Source: Aurantiochytrium sp. KH105
Taxonomy: Eukaryota; Sar; Bigyra; Thraustochytrida; Thraustochytriidae
Reading direction: 5' to 3'
Assembly: GCA_003116975.1 (NCBI GenBank)
Contig: BGKB01000055.1
Coordinates: forward strand, 62,001-126,000
Length of the DNA stretch: 64,000 nt
The notes under the pieces were generated by a model. It saw nothing but the letters and a program-made list of their open reading frames with translations. It made no database searches and was not told the origin of the DNA. Made by a program: the position numbers and the translations under genes. This document shows, piece by piece, positions 29,569 through 39,996 of the stretch. How positions within the stretch are numbered: position 1 is the first letter of the stretch; every line of letters begins with the position of its first letter.

Positions 29569-32500
29569 TTACACATCAATGTCACGACCGCTGCCGCCAA
29601 TAAAGCTCGGGTTACGACTGGAGACTTCCGAGGTCTGGCTGCGATTGCCAGAGAAGAAGCTGCTTCCGAGAGAAGCGTCGTACTCGTCAATGCCACGGAA
29701 TTCATTGTATCCGTCGTCATCGTTTGCATCAACAAAGACGGCCGGCGCAACTTGGCCATCACGTGCCGACGGGTACGATGAGAACGAATTGTGCTGCGCC
29801 GCACGGATTCGCGAAACAGGACGCACGCTGTTGCGAAGAAGAAATGCAGATGGCCAGCGACCCTCGACGAGCTTAGGACACACACCGTGCTTGTCAAGGC
29901 GGTTGCGAACCTGCCAGGTGCGGTCATTGAGCGCGGCGCGAATCATGCGGAAGACGTAGAACTCGGTGCATAAGAGCATGAAGATGCCGCCAATCAGGAC
30001 TGCTGAAGTGCCCTCGATGACTGCCACCACATCAAAGCAAAGGGCATCTTCCTCCGAGAGACCAATAAATAAAAGTGGCTCCACAATGTACTCGCAAGCA
30101 TCTCCCGTGCCGGACTCGACAATGAATTGTGCCAGCTGCGACACCTCGAGAGCAGCGGCAACAATTGCAACGAGCAACACCAAAAGAGCCTCCCATGCAG
30201 CCACAATCTCCGCCGAGAAGAGTAGTGTGCGCTGCTCGCGCTCGTGCAGCGGCACATAAAGAAGAATAAGTAGCAGTAGGCAGAGAACAATGGGCGCCAC
30301 CAGCGTGAAGAGAACGTAGACAATCTGCAAGAAAGCAACCGCCAGCTGCGCCACAGCGTCATCGCTCGGAACGCCTTCACTGATGGCCGTGGCGATGCCC
30401 ACAGAGGTGTAGCTTCGGCGTTGCAGCTCGGGTTGCAAGACACCAATCATTGCGCCTGCGATGCCCTTGTAGGTAAAGGAGATGAGGTTGAGGAAAGATC
30501 CCACAAGGATCAAAAGTCCCGAAATACACACGAGGCCACCCGCCGCGAGCTTAGCGCCCGGGCTAAAGCCATACAAAAGGTTGCGCTCGTCCGGAACGAG
30601 AAAGACGTGGCGGTGCAGCGCCTGTTTGGCGACGGCAATAGGCTCCGTGTTGAGATCATTAAGCTTGTCCTCTAGGTCCTCATCCTGCGCAATTACGCTG
30701 CGATGCTTGGCAATCATGTACTGATTCACCACGAGGGCAAGCATCGTTGCAATCACAAACAGGTAGATGCTGAGACCTGGCTCAACAATGACGTCCACAA
30801 TGAAGACGTCGTCTGGCAAGAAGTCGAGCTGCGCAACATATGTCGAGGTAATGTAGAACCGGAAGGCCACCTGCAACATCACCAGAACGTAGGCATCAAT
30901 GAGACTCCACTTGCCCAGGGAATCAAGGACCTCAAGCATGCTACCGCGTCGCTTGTGGCTCAGTAGCGTCGGCGGCGTGAACCACGCCACCAGAAGCAGG
31001 ACCGACTTGGTGTGCGGCCATGCGCCCGAGGCAACGAAGATGATGAGCGCCAGCGGGTATGTACCGGCGTTCCACATATCATTGATCGAGGAGGCCAACG
31101 TAAACTGAAGAATCGGCAGCGACTGCGTGGTGTCACCAGCAATGCTCATCGTGAGCTTGACCGTGGCGCCAACCGTTCCAATGTTTGCGGCGATAAAAAG
31201 TGCCACGGCAACGAGAATGAAAAAGGGCACCGCAAATTTGGGAACGGTCGAGACCAATGGGTGCCGAAACATTGACGAGAGACGTCGTTCCACAAGAAGA
31301 AGATCGTCGCCCTTGCCGGAGAGATCGCCATTGCTCTTTTCTTGCAGGCGATGGAAAGCCAGATACATGAGCTGATTCCGCCTGCGTGCGTGAAGGGGCA
31401 TCAGAAAGAGACCCGCGGCAATGGCACCTCCCAAAATGCCCAATCCGGCGTACCCCATAAGCGAGGCTGCATCTGTGAGCTCCTGCTTCTCGAGAGGATC
31501 AAAGGTGAACTCGATGCCCGTGCACTCGCGGCGGGCCGTCGCAATGGCCAGATCGACGTATTCCTGGGCGTCACTTTGGCCTGCAAGGGCGGTCACCGCC
31601 TGCACGATCGTGTTGAAACCCGCCGTGAGATCTGCGGACGCACGATCATCCGTGATGGCACCTGCATCCTGCAAGGCCTCCAGCATGGGCGACGTGCACT
31701 CGCCCTCGCAGCGAGCGGTCAGACGCACCTGCTCCGCGGTAAAGTTGAAATCTTGAATGCGCAGGCCCTCTTCGTCAAAGATGGACAAAAGGCAAGGAAC
31801 GTTGCTCGGCTTGTAGTACAGATCGAGCAGATTACCCAGACGCAAATCGAGAAACTGCTGAATATCTATGCGGTGGAGCAGGTCCAGGCCAAAGTCCAAA
31901 TTCGTCAAACGCACACCCATGCGAAGCTCGTTCTTCACAAAGCGTGTCTCTTCGAGGGCGCGGCTCTGGCCACGCACGAGCGAACGGTCTTGATGTTCCT
32001 GCTCCTCTTCAAAGAAGGAGGCAGATGAAGAAACAGAGACATCGTTGCCACCGCCACCACCGGCGCCAGGGGCCTCAAGAAGCTGGCGGCGCCGTCTGCC
32101 ACCGCCGCTCTTTTCGACGAAAAGATCATCGAATTCGTACGTGAGCGCGAAAGAGACCTCTAGAGCGCCTCGCGTTGTGAATGCAGTTGTTGTTGTGTAT
32201 GGGTCTTTATAGGTGTAGTCGGTCGTGTCAAAGAGGCGCAGTTTGGTGACCTCTGCGGCTCCCTCGGCGCCCGTGCCAAGTCCTTCAAATTGAAAGTCGC
32301 CCACATACCACGTCGCCAGACCGAGACTGAGGCCATTGTAGTACAGCTCGGTTGCGTTGAAGAGATCAAAGACACCCACTTTGACCTCGTTCACATATCG
32401 ATCGAGCATCTTGTTGATATTGATGGAAGACACCGGATTGAGCAGGTCAACTTGAATGAGCTCCTTCATTCTCGGCGGAAACGTCGAGGCGGAAAAGTTC

Positions 32501-35500
32501 ATAAAGCGGCCCGTCACATTGTAGTCCGGGTACTCGACGCCTGTACAGTCCTCCTTGAGCTTGGCCTCGCTCACAATCAAGTCAAGTTCTGCATTGATCA
32601 AATCGCGCACGGGACCCTGCGTAAAGTTGGGCACTTGCTTGCGGAAGACGGCGACCAAGAGCTCGACGAGAAGTTCCACGACATCCCTGGCTTCTTGCGA
32701 GAGGAAACTACCGTTGGTGGTAATGTCAGGTCCGTAGACGTCGGGAACGTACGCCTGGAATTGCGGGACAAAGAAACCTCCCTCATACATGAGGCGCTTG
32801 ATGGTGCAGTTGAAGGCATCGGCGCGAATATCAAACGAGTTGGTGGTCTCGTTAAAGTAAATGATCTCGCCCATTTGGACAAGAGACAGGTCTGTCTGGT
32901 TTACGGCCGCGGCGAAGAGCGCTTCGAGCGAGACGTTGCCGAGCTGGAGGACAACGTCCACATCGTCGTGGAGAACATCATCCGGCCCAGCCGAGGCGTT
33001 AAAGACGATAGCCGCTGTCTCGAGCTCAAAACCAAAGTTGAGTTCGATCAGATTGTCGCCCCACTCAAAGGTGTGCTGTGTTGTGAACTGGGCCTCATCT
33101 CCCTCGTCGCTCGTGTACGGCTTGAGCACGTCCACGTTGGTGAGACGGTCGACGTTTCGCACTACAATGTCCTTGAGCTTGAATTTGAAACCTGGAATCA
33201 GACCTTCCGTGTCTGGCTCGTAGTTGTACGAGCTCATGTCCAGGCGGAGGGTGGTGCTGTTGTCCGCCTCAAGCTCAAAGACCTTGTACAGCGGGTCGAG
33301 GATCGACGGAAAACGCGGATTTGCCACCGTGCGCGCCAGGTCCTGCAGCGTGAGCTGTAGCGACTCCGCCGTGATGGAGGCCGAGAGTGCAGCAATGTAT
33401 GCATTGTTCTCGCCCGTCAAATCATACACGGGCTCATTGTTGACCACAGGACGCTCCCACGAGGCCGGATCGTCGCCACGCGGGTTCGGCTGCTCCGTGG
33501 TTCCTTGGCGCAGAAAGTCGCTGATATCGCCAAGACTCGGTAGCGGAAGCGCCGAGGCAAAAATCGTCCCATTGAGCGGGTCAGTCTGGGTCAGACACTC
33601 GCTTCGCGTGTACGGAGGGTCGAACTCAGTGTTGAACAACTTGATCGTCTCGTTCTGGACGCGATCGATGACGTAGTTGAGAAAATACTCGATCGTGTCC
33701 TGGTACTCATTGGTCTGGAGCTTTTGGTTCCAAGCCTCGAAGGCAGCGCCGATGCGATAGGCGGTAAATTCCTGCGGACCGTTCGGGAAAACAAACCCAT
33801 ACGTGTAGTCGTTGACGTTGATCTCAAACTGGTCGAGCGAATGCGACTCGAGTACGGCCAGCAGACACTGAAGCGTGAGTAAATTGCCGATCTCGGACTG
33901 AAACACCTCGTTCTTGAGCACTTCAAGACCCAGGACGCCGGAAAATTCGAGTTGCAGCTCGAGACGGATGGCAAAGTCCTCGTCGGCCCACTTTTGGCCC
34001 GAAACAGAGGCATCGAGCGAGATTGGGAGTTCGAAGCCGAGGTAGCCAACTTGAGCAACGCTGCCGTTTTGAAGATTGACGGTGCCGTCACCCCAGGTAA
34101 ACTCAAAGTTCATCGCGTAGTCGTCCGTGGGCGCAGGCTGCAGCAGAAAGCGCCAGATCGAGTTGAGATCTGTGACGCGGAAGGGACCCACGTCGATGAC
34201 AAAAATGTCTCCGCCGTATTGCTCCGAAACAAGAATCGTCGGGAAGGCCTCCCAGGTGCCATCGGACGGGTTCTCAAAAATGTACGCCGAATCCGGATCG
34301 TTGTTGATGGCGCCTTCTGGACGATCAAAGACCAGGTATCGAAGCGTCGCCTGAATGAGCGCGTTGATGTCAACCGAGTTACGGAGAATTGGGTCACCGC
34401 CAATGAGGTTGTCGACGAGATTCTTGACCGCATCGATCGCCAGCGTGTCGGTGAGGTTGAAGAAACGATCATTGCCCGCGTACGTGAGGGGCACGTACGA
34501 AGGGCACACGGGCGGCGCGTCAACAAAGACAGTGTTATCGAGGTAATCGTTGAGCTGCGGGCGGACGTAATTCTCCAGAATATACGGAAAGTCGTTGGCA
34601 AAGGTCGGCTTGAACAGCGTGTTGACCACGTCCATGACGTCGAGAATGAGGGCGTTAAGGTCGAAAAAGTTGACGACGGAGAAGTCCTCGAGCACGTCGG
34701 CCGAGCCCTGGAGACCGCTGACGCGGAAATGATCAAAGGTAGTGAAAGCACAGCGCAAGACGTCCATTCCTGCAAAGTTCTCGCCCACGAGCTGCCCGAC
34801 CTGGAGCGCAAATAGTTTCTCCTGCTGGAAAAGCTGGTACGAGGTGATCTCCATCTCGAGGCCTTGGAAGCCGATGCCGGTGCCAAAGGTGAAACGTTCT
34901 AGTGTCGTTTTGCTCGTCTGCATCCAGTCTCCAGGCCGCATCTCAATGTCCCATGTCAGATCAAAGCGAAAGTTGGCAAGACGGAGATTGGTCACCGCAG
35001 TGTGTTCATATGGAGTGCCAAACTGGTCAGGATTGGCGAAACCGTTGTCGAAGATCTGAAAGTTGTCAAACTTGTTGATGTCGGTGAGCCGGAAGCCAAT
35101 AAGCCGGAGCGAGTTACGCGTGATGAGTTCACCAAATTCCACCATGGGATAGTCATCGAGCTCAAAGTACTCCTTCAGGTCCGCAATCTCGTAGACGCCC
35201 GTGCCGTCGGTGAGAATGCTGACCACCTCGTTGATGGTGAGGTCGTTGTGGTAGCCCGTCTCGCTCGACTCTCCGCCAAGGTAGTCGTTAAGCCCAACGG
35301 AGATGGCCTCGAAAATTTCATTTGTGCGAAGGCTGGCCCAGGTGCTCGGGTCCTCGAGGTTCGGCAGGCGGCCCGGGTTGAGGGCCTCGTCCTGCTCGAA
35401 CTCCGTACGCCCACGAAGACCGGCAGCCTTGTAGCCGGCGACATCGTTTGAGATCTCCGCGATGAACTCGTTGCCTGGACCCAGCGAGCCGTCGTCTGCG

Positions 35501-36417
35501 TACGCGGAGTTGCGAGCGAGGTTGCACATGATCTGTTCGAGAATGGCCTGGATGATATTCATGAGGATGTCGATGACGGGCTGGACGATCCAGCTGGGAA
35601 TGTCACCGACGGAAGTGTTCTCCAGACTAAAGCCGTCCGAGATGGAGAACCTGCAACCAGACTCGTCGTCCAGAAAGTCGAAGCGAGTGGGCGGCGAATA
35701 GTCAAAGTCTGGCGAGAAGAAGTTCATCGCAAAGGAGGCCCCGATGCCTCCCTCCTCAGCGCTCATCTCATTTTTGCGAAGGTAGACCTCAGTATTTCCT
35801 GTCACGGTAAAGTAAAAATTGCCAAAAATCGGCACTGGGATGCCGAGACGCATATCTTCGAAGCGAAGGCGTCCGAAGCAATTGACCTTGAGGTCATTGA
35901 TGCCTGCGTTGACGCGCTGCACATCCTCGCCGCTGACCCGGCTCAGCGCTCCAAGCGAGAGGTCCACATAGTCGACCTGAGCGTTGTCGCACCTTAGGTC
36001 ATAGAGCCAGAAATCACCGTCGGACACGATATCGCCGATTCTCCGTGTAAAGGTCAACCACAAGTAGGAGATCTCCACTTCGGTGTTCTTGACCCAGTTC
36101 GGCATATCCTCTGCGGACGCGTAGCATGAGTCGCTGTAGCTCGGGCATGGGCCCGGGTTCGTGCCGAACTGGATGCCGGCGAGCGCCGCATTGAGCTTTA
36201 CGAAGTCCTGTTGCACCACGAGTTTGCGTCTCTCCTTGGCCGGGTCGCTCCTCGCCGCGGCCTCCTCGACCGGGTCCTCGTAGCGCACGCGGACCTCGGC
36301 CTGGGACGTATCGAATTCCAGGGCTTGCGTCTGCGCCGCCAGCGTCGTGGCCAGCACCGCGACGACGGCCAGCACGACCCGTCCCGCGGCGCTCGCGACG
36401 CTCTTCACGCGTGCCAT
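29569..36417 (-). CDS. Giant membrane protein: repeated lipid-binding-like ectodomain fused to a PqiA/LetA-like membrane domain
   Basis: 2282 residues from the ATG at 36417, chosen because it begins with a signal peptide (VVLAVVAVLATTLAAQTQA). The frame is open to another ATG at 36669 whose extension lacks such a signal. Residues about 35-1640 are extracellular or luminal with many N-glycosylation sites. After an N-terminal module come four related modules of about 300 residues (from about 436, 740, 1073 and 1370). Each has a beta-rich start, a central Cys, amphipathic helices and a closing Cys (PVCPSY, RSECLT, EDCTGVEYP, RRECTGIEF). The layout recalls TULIP/BPI-type lipid-binding folds, which is inference. 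From about 1653 there are many TM helices. TYPLALIIFVASGAWPHTKS and LDSLGKWSLIDAYVLVMLQV (Trp at about 1836) match the bacterial PqiA/LetA membrane domain. The cytosolic tail is Ser-rich. Confidence 0.82.
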   Translation of the reverse strand: MARVKSVASAAGRVVLAVVAVLATTLAAQTQALEFDTSQAEVRVRYEDPVEEAAARSDPAKERRKLVVQQDFVKLNAALAGIQFGTNPGPCPSYSDSCYASAEDMPNWVKNTEVEISYLWLTFTRRIGDIVSDGDFWLYDLRCDNAQVDYVDLSLGALSRVSGEDVQRVNAGINDLKVNCFGRLRFEDMRLGIPVPIFGNFYFTVTGNTEVYLRKNEMSAEEGGIGASFAMNFFSPDFDYSPPTRFDFLDDESGCRFSISDGFSLENTSVGDIPSWIVQPVIDILMNIIQAILEQIMCNLARNSAYADDGSLGPGNEFIAEISNDVAGYKAAGLRGRTEFEQDEALNPGRLPNLEDPSTWASLRTNEIFEAISVGLNDYLGGESSETGYHNDLTINEVVSILTDGTGVYEIADLKEYFELDDYPMVEFGELITRNSLRLIGFRLTDINKFDNFQIFDNGFANPDQFGTPYEHTAVTNLRLANFRFDLTWDIEMRPGDWMQTSKTTLERFTFGTGIGFQGLEMEITSYQLFQQEKLFALQVGQLVGENFAGMDVLRCAFTTFDHFRVSGLQGSADVLEDFSVVNFFDLNALILDVMDVVNTLFKPTFANDFPYILENYVRPQLNDYLDNTVFVDAPPVCPSYVPLTYAGNDRFFNLTDTLAIDAVKNLVDNLIGGDPILRNSVDINALIQATLRYLVFDRPEGAINNDPDSAYIFENPSDGTWEAFPTILVSEQYGGDIFVIDVGPFRVTDLNSIWRFLLQPAPTDDYAMNFEFTWGDGTVNLQNGSVAQVGYLGFELPISLDASVSGQKWADEDFAIRLELQLEFSGVLGLEVLKNEVFQSEIGNLLTLQCLLAVLESHSLDQFEINVNDYTYGFVFPNGPQEFTAYRIGAAFEAWNQKLQTNEYQDTIEYFLNYVIDRVQNETIKLFNTEFDPPYTRSECLTQTDPLNGTIFASALPLPSLGDISDFLRQGTTEQPNPRGDDPASWERPVVNNEPVYDLTGENNAYIAALSASITAESLQLTLQDLARTVANPRFPSILDPLYKVFELEADNSTTLRLDMSSYNYEPDTEGLIPGFKFKLKDIVVRNVDRLTNVDVLKPYTSDEGDEAQFTTQHTFEWGDNLIELNFGFELETAAIVFNASAGPDDVLHDDVDVVLQLGNVSLEALFAAAVNQTDLSLVQMGEIIYFNETTNSFDIRADAFNCTIKRLMYEGGFFVPQFQAYVPDVYGPDITTNGSFLSQEARDVVELLVELLVAVFRKQVPNFTQGPVRDLINAELDLIVSEAKLKEDCTGVEYPDYNVTGRFMNFSASTFPPRMKELIQVDLLNPVSSININKMLDRYVNEVKVGVFDLFNATELYYNGLSLGLATWYVGDFQFEGLGTGAEGAAEVTKLRLFDTTDYTYKDPYTTTTAFTTRGALEVSFALTYEFDDLFVEKSGGGRRRRQLLEAPGAGGGGGNDVSVSSSASFFEEEQEHQDRSLVRGQSRALEETRFVKNELRMGVRLTNLDFGLDLLHRIDIQQFLDLRLGNLLDLYYKPSNVPCLLSIFDEEGLRIQDFNFTAEQVRLTARCEGECTSPMLEALQDAGAITDDRASADLTAGFNTIVQAVTALAGQSDAQEYVDLAIATARRECTGIEFTFDPLEKQELTDAASLMGYAGLGILGGAIAAGLFLMPLHARRRNQLMYLAFHRLQEKSNGDLSGKGDDLLLVERRLSSMFRHPLVSTVPKFAVPFFILVAVALFIAANIGTVGATVKLTMSIAGDTTQSLPILQFTLASSINDMWNAGTYPLALIIFVASGAWPHTKSVLLLVAWFTPPTLLSHKRRGSMLEVLDSLGKWSLIDAYVLVMLQVAFRFYITSTYVAQLDFLPDDVFIVDVIVEPGLSIYLFVIATMLALVVNQYMIAKHRSVIAQDEDLEDKLNDLNTEPIAVAKQALHRHVFLVPDERNLLYGFSPGAKLAAGGLVCISGLLILVGSFLNLISFTYKGIAGAMIGVLQPELQRRSYTSVGIATAISEGVPSDDAVAQLAVAFLQIVYVLFTLVAPIVLCLLLLILLYVPLHEREQRTLLFSAEIVAAWEALLVLLVAIVAAALEVSQLAQFIVESGTGDACEYIVEPLLFIGLSEEDALCFDVVAVIEGTSAVLIGGIFMLLCTEFYVFRMIRAALNDRTWQVRNRLDKHGVCPKLVEGRWPSAFLLRNSVRPVSRIRAAQHNSFSSYPSARDGQVAPAVFVDANDDDGYNEFRGIDEYDASLGSSFFSGNRSQTSEVSSRNPSFIGGSGRDIDV

Positions 36418-36713
36418 CCTGCGCCGGGCAGCCAGCCTTCTTGCCCTCGACGTCGCGTTGATCGTTTGCCGCTCCTCACTTCGCTTCACTTCCCTCCGCT
36501 CGCCGCTCGCATCATCGCATTTCACGCCGGCGCCATCCAGACGGGGCTCTCCTCCTCCTCCTAGTCCTCCTCCTGGTACGTACCGTACCGCGGGTACGTA
36601 CGCAGGCACGTGTCCCCTCTTCTCAGCTTGGCCCGAATTAGGTCTTCTTTCTACCAGCAACCAACTCATCTCTGGTCACTCCCTGTGGTGCCCGGCATGG
36701 ACGAGTGACAGGG

Positions 36714-36751
36714 TGAATGAATGAATGAATGAATGAATGAATGAACGAATG
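36714..36751. repeat. (TGAA)n microsatellite
   Basis: About eight copies of TGAA with one variant, in the promoter region of the giant gene. Confidence 0.9.
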
Positions 36752-37640
36752 CCACGCCATTCATGGCAAGTGTGCCAAGAGACCACATGGATGGACTTTC
36801 TTTCCCTCTTGCGCTCCTACTCCTCCGTCGTCCATTTCCTCCTGCCAACTGCACAGCGCGCACGACACGGGCGCCCCCTCGTCGTCACCCGTAGCACAAG
36901 GAGGGAGCGAGGGAGGGAGGGAGATCAGCCAGGCCGCGGACTGCCGCAAGCAAACTCGGATGTGCAGGCTGGCGGTGCTAGGAGGAGTAGTAAACCACAA
37001 CCAGCCGCGGCTGCGGCCACTTTCCGGGTCTCTCTCTCTCTCCAGGGCCGGATCTCCAGTATCGCGCGATCTCGAGATCGCTGCTGGTCCAGCTCCGCCA
37101 TCGTAGACACCAACGTGAACACCCGCTTTCCGCGCTTAGGGGTCGCGCGGCACGCGCTGCTGCTATAAACAATAGCAACAGGCGGCGAGTCCATCCGCCG
37201 CCGTCCGTCCATCTATCCATCCGTGCAGCCAGCCATCCACGCAGCCATCCATGGAGACATCACGATGCATTGTCGAGCATCATCTGCCCGCTCAGATCAT
37301 CGGCGCCGGGTTTCGGGTTCGCGCCGCGGATTCGGACCGGCAGTGGCCACTGCGTGCGGCCTTGCGCAGGTACGTACTACGTGCTACGGTACCGGCGGAA
37401 GCGGAGGATTCCCCGGGAGAGCGGCGCGCGCAGGGACGGCGAATCTGTTTATCCGATGGAGGGACACATCGTGCACGGTAACGTCCCGGACACCAGAAAA
37501 GAGATTGGGGTACTCGGGAGGGGGAAAGACCTTGATTGGACTCGTCCGCGTTTTGGGGGACCGCGGACGCGCGTGTAGAAAGAACAGACGCTTTGCAGGG
37601 AAGGAGAGGCCGGCTCGCGTGCAAACGGAAGCGCGAGGGC

Positions 37641-37680
37641 TCGGTCGCTCGGTCGCTCGGTCGCTCGGTCGCTCGGTCGC
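37641..37680. repeat. (TCGGTCGC)5 octanucleotide array
   Basis: Five perfect 8-base copies, followed directly by TTCG repeats, about 220-260 bases upstream of the U-box gene ATG. Confidence 0.95.
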
Positions 37681-37902
37681 TTGTTCGTTCGTTCGGAAGA
37701 TTCGTTCGTTCGTTCTCGCGCGAGAGACGCGCGTCGCGTGAAGCGTAGACGTCGCGAGCCTCGAGTCCTTTTTCCGCGGGACGCGGAAAGATTAAAGATC
37801 TGCTGCGACGTCCTCGAGCAGAACAAGTTGAAGTCTGCGGGGCGTTCGCCTTCGCCTTCGCGTTCGCTCTCGCCTTTGCATCGCCTGCTTGCCTTCAGCA
37901 CG

Positions 37903-39768
37903 ATGAGCGACAAGGACAATGAGCTGGACAACTGGACGTGCCCCATCCTACAAACCATCATGCGAGACCCCGTCGTCGCTGCAGATGGACACACGTATGA
38001 GCGAGCAGCGATGGAAGAGTGGTTCCGGAGCTGCAATGACGCCCAGGTGACCTCGCCCATGACGGGTTTCCCCCTGCCAAGTAGGATCCTCTTTGCCAAT
38101 CACAACCTGCGCAAGTCCATTGCGGACTATATCGCGCGAAATCCGGATGCCGAAAAAGACATGACGACCAAGGAGGAAATCGCAGCCCTCGTGGAACGCT
38201 TCCGCTCGGGCGGCGAAACACGCCCCGACTCACCACCCCTCATTGACTTGCGCTCTGACGCAGAAATTGCCGCTGCGAACGCAGCAGCAGCCAAAGAAGC
38301 TTCAGCGGCATCAACACCCGTCGATACCTCGAACGGCGTGCAGGTTCATATGGTTCGACCGCCGCAAACTTCAGGCGCTTACGCGGCGAGCGCGAGCGCA
38401 GCTCCCCCCACTGCTGCAGCTGTCGCAACTCGTGCCAGCTACACGCTCGCACCGCCGTCGACTTTACTTATTGGGTCGCGAATCTCTCATCATAGCCAGT
38501 CAAATGAGCTTGACCTTTGGGAGGCCGATGACAGAGGGTTTTTCAGGTCTCGCGCTCGAACGAGAATGAGCAATAATGCAACGTTTACATGCGCTGCCAT
38601 GCTTCGGGTGCCCAGCAGTGATGTGGACCGCAACGTGGAGCGGCAATTCGTCGTCACAGGCGGCTCTTCAGGCGCTTTGTCCGTTTGGGCTTATGCACAC
38701 CGAAATGGTCCAAAACTCGATTGCGTTCAGACAAACGCATCGCTCGCCCGCGCTCACTCAGAGGGCATCACCTGCGTTTCGAGCTGGGCGCACAGCGTTT
38801 CAATTGACGAGCCCGCAAGTCGACCCATTCTGGTCAGCGGCTCGCGCGATCGCTCGGTGAAAATTTGGCGCGCGGCGACTGCAGCACCCTCAGCGGGTGG
38901 ATCTTGGAATTTTGACCTCGCCGCCAATCTCGAGAAACACACTGATTTCGTGACTTGCTGTGAAATTGAAGTGGGATCTGGAACGCTCATCACGGGAGGC
39001 GGGGACTGGAAGACGTGTCTGTGGGACCTCCACCGTCTCGATGCGGGATGTATTAGCGAGTTTGAGGCTCACTCGTACGCCGTGCGATGCTGCGCGTGGT
39101 CCACCTCGGGTCAGTATGCAGTGAACGGATACGAGCATGGACATCGTGCAGGCGCTTCAGGACTTGCTTCGGCCGCAGGAGCCTGTTTCGCCTCTGGTGG
39201 CGATGACGAAATGGTCTACGTGACGGACCCACGCGCAAGCGGCAATGGTAGGGTCGCGCAACTCTCCACGGGCGCTGCCGTGCTAAGCATGTGCTGGGGC
39301 CCCACCGACGATGCTCCGGGCGCGCTGCCTTGGCTCGCTGCAGGCGGTGGGGTACCTCTCGATTCCTTCAACGCAAGTTCTGACAATATTGGCGGGTGGG
39401 TTCGGGTCTGGGATCCTCGCATGTGGAAACCTGTCGGCGACTGCTGTAGTTTTGGAGCGACCCCCATTCAAGACCCTTCTGGTGCTGTCTACGATGCGGC
39501 TGCCAGTTCTCGAACCCTTCAGGTGCACCGCGCGTCGAGCTCGGAGTGGGAATCGGACAAATCTCGCGAGGCGCACTCTACGATGGTATCCGGCCTTTCC
39601 CCCGTTCGGGTTGCCGACGGCACAATCGCTCTGGCAAGTGTCGGTGACGACCACTTTCTGCGTCTTTGGAAACTTCCTCGCGGTGTAGGGGACAGCATGC
39701 TCAAGCCTGCACTTTTGCAGGCTATCCGGACCAACTCCTCACCGTGCTACGTCGGGCTCTTGGCTTGA
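37903..39768 (+). CDS. U-box / WD40 E3 ubiquitin ligase
   Basis: 621 residues from the ATG at 37903 (MSDKDNELDN). The U-box spans about residues 10-80: WTCPILQTIMRDPVVAADGH, then TYERAAMEEWF and NHNLRKSIADY. A U-box recruits an E2 without zinc ligands. A low-complexity Ala/Thr/Pro linker follows. WD40 repeats occupy about 190-620, including VSGSRDRSVKIWRA, ITGGGDWKTCLWDL and SVGDDHFLRLWKL. The combination suggests a soluble E3 ligase selecting substrates with the propeller. The exact orthologue is not clear: U-box-WD40 proteins occur in several protists, and PRP19 differs by having a coiled coil between the two. The ORF continues upstream without a natural start. Confidence 0.88.
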   Translation: MSDKDNELDNWTCPILQTIMRDPVVAADGHTYERAAMEEWFRSCNDAQVTSPMTGFPLPSRILFANHNLRKSIADYIARNPDAEKDMTTKEEIAALVERFRSGGETRPDSPPLIDLRSDAEIAAANAAAAKEASAASTPVDTSNGVQVHMVRPPQTSGAYAASASAAPPTAAAVATRASYTLAPPSTLLIGSRISHHSQSNELDLWEADDRGFFRSRARTRMSNNATFTCAAMLRVPSSDVDRNVERQFVVTGGSSGALSVWAYAHRNGPKLDCVQTNASLARAHSEGITCVSSWAHSVSIDEPASRPILVSGSRDRSVKIWRAATAAPSAGGSWNFDLAANLEKHTDFVTCCEIEVGSGTLITGGGDWKTCLWDLHRLDAGCISEFEAHSYAVRCCAWSTSGQYAVNGYEHGHRAGASGLASAAGACFASGGDDEMVYVTDPRASGNGRVAQLSTGAAVLSMCWGPTDDAPGALPWLAAGGGVPLDSFNASSDNIGGWVRVWDPRMWKPVGDCCSFGATPIQDPSGAVYDAAASSRTLQVHRASSSEWESDKSREAHSTMVSGLSPVRVADGTIALASVGDDHFLRLWKLPRGVGDSMLKPALLQAIRTNSSPCYVGLLA

Positions 39769-39913
39769 AAATGTCAAAAAAGGTGCTCGCGCTAATACGC
39801 TTCGTACGCACGTTTGCAGCTCTCTTTGCTGAGAAAACTGTTAGGATGTCACCTCGAAAGCCGCGTCTGCATTTGCAGAACATTCCTTGATTCGGGTATC
39901 TTGGCCGTTTGAC

Positions 39914-39919
39914 AATAAA
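39914..39919 (+). promoter_or_regulatory. Putative poly(A) signal of the U-box gene
   Basis: AATAAA about 146 bases after the TGA stop, in a short convergent spacer of about 230 bases shared with the sulfatase gene. Confidence 0.5.
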
Positions 39920-39996
39920 GCTATCATACAGACTACAAGCTAATCCTCGCGTAAAAGCTCACAACTCAAGTCTATTCTATTATTATTATTCCTTTT

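Larger units (their letters stand above)
36418..37902. other. Divergent intergenic region, giant gene / U-box gene
   Basis: About 1.5 kb with a GTACGTACC inverted repeat near 36576-36601, a TGAA array (36714-36751), a GGGA run (36900-36923) and the TCGGTCGC array just upstream of the U-box gene. It presumably contains both promoters; TATAAA occurs near 37165. No gene is seen. Confidence 0.55.
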
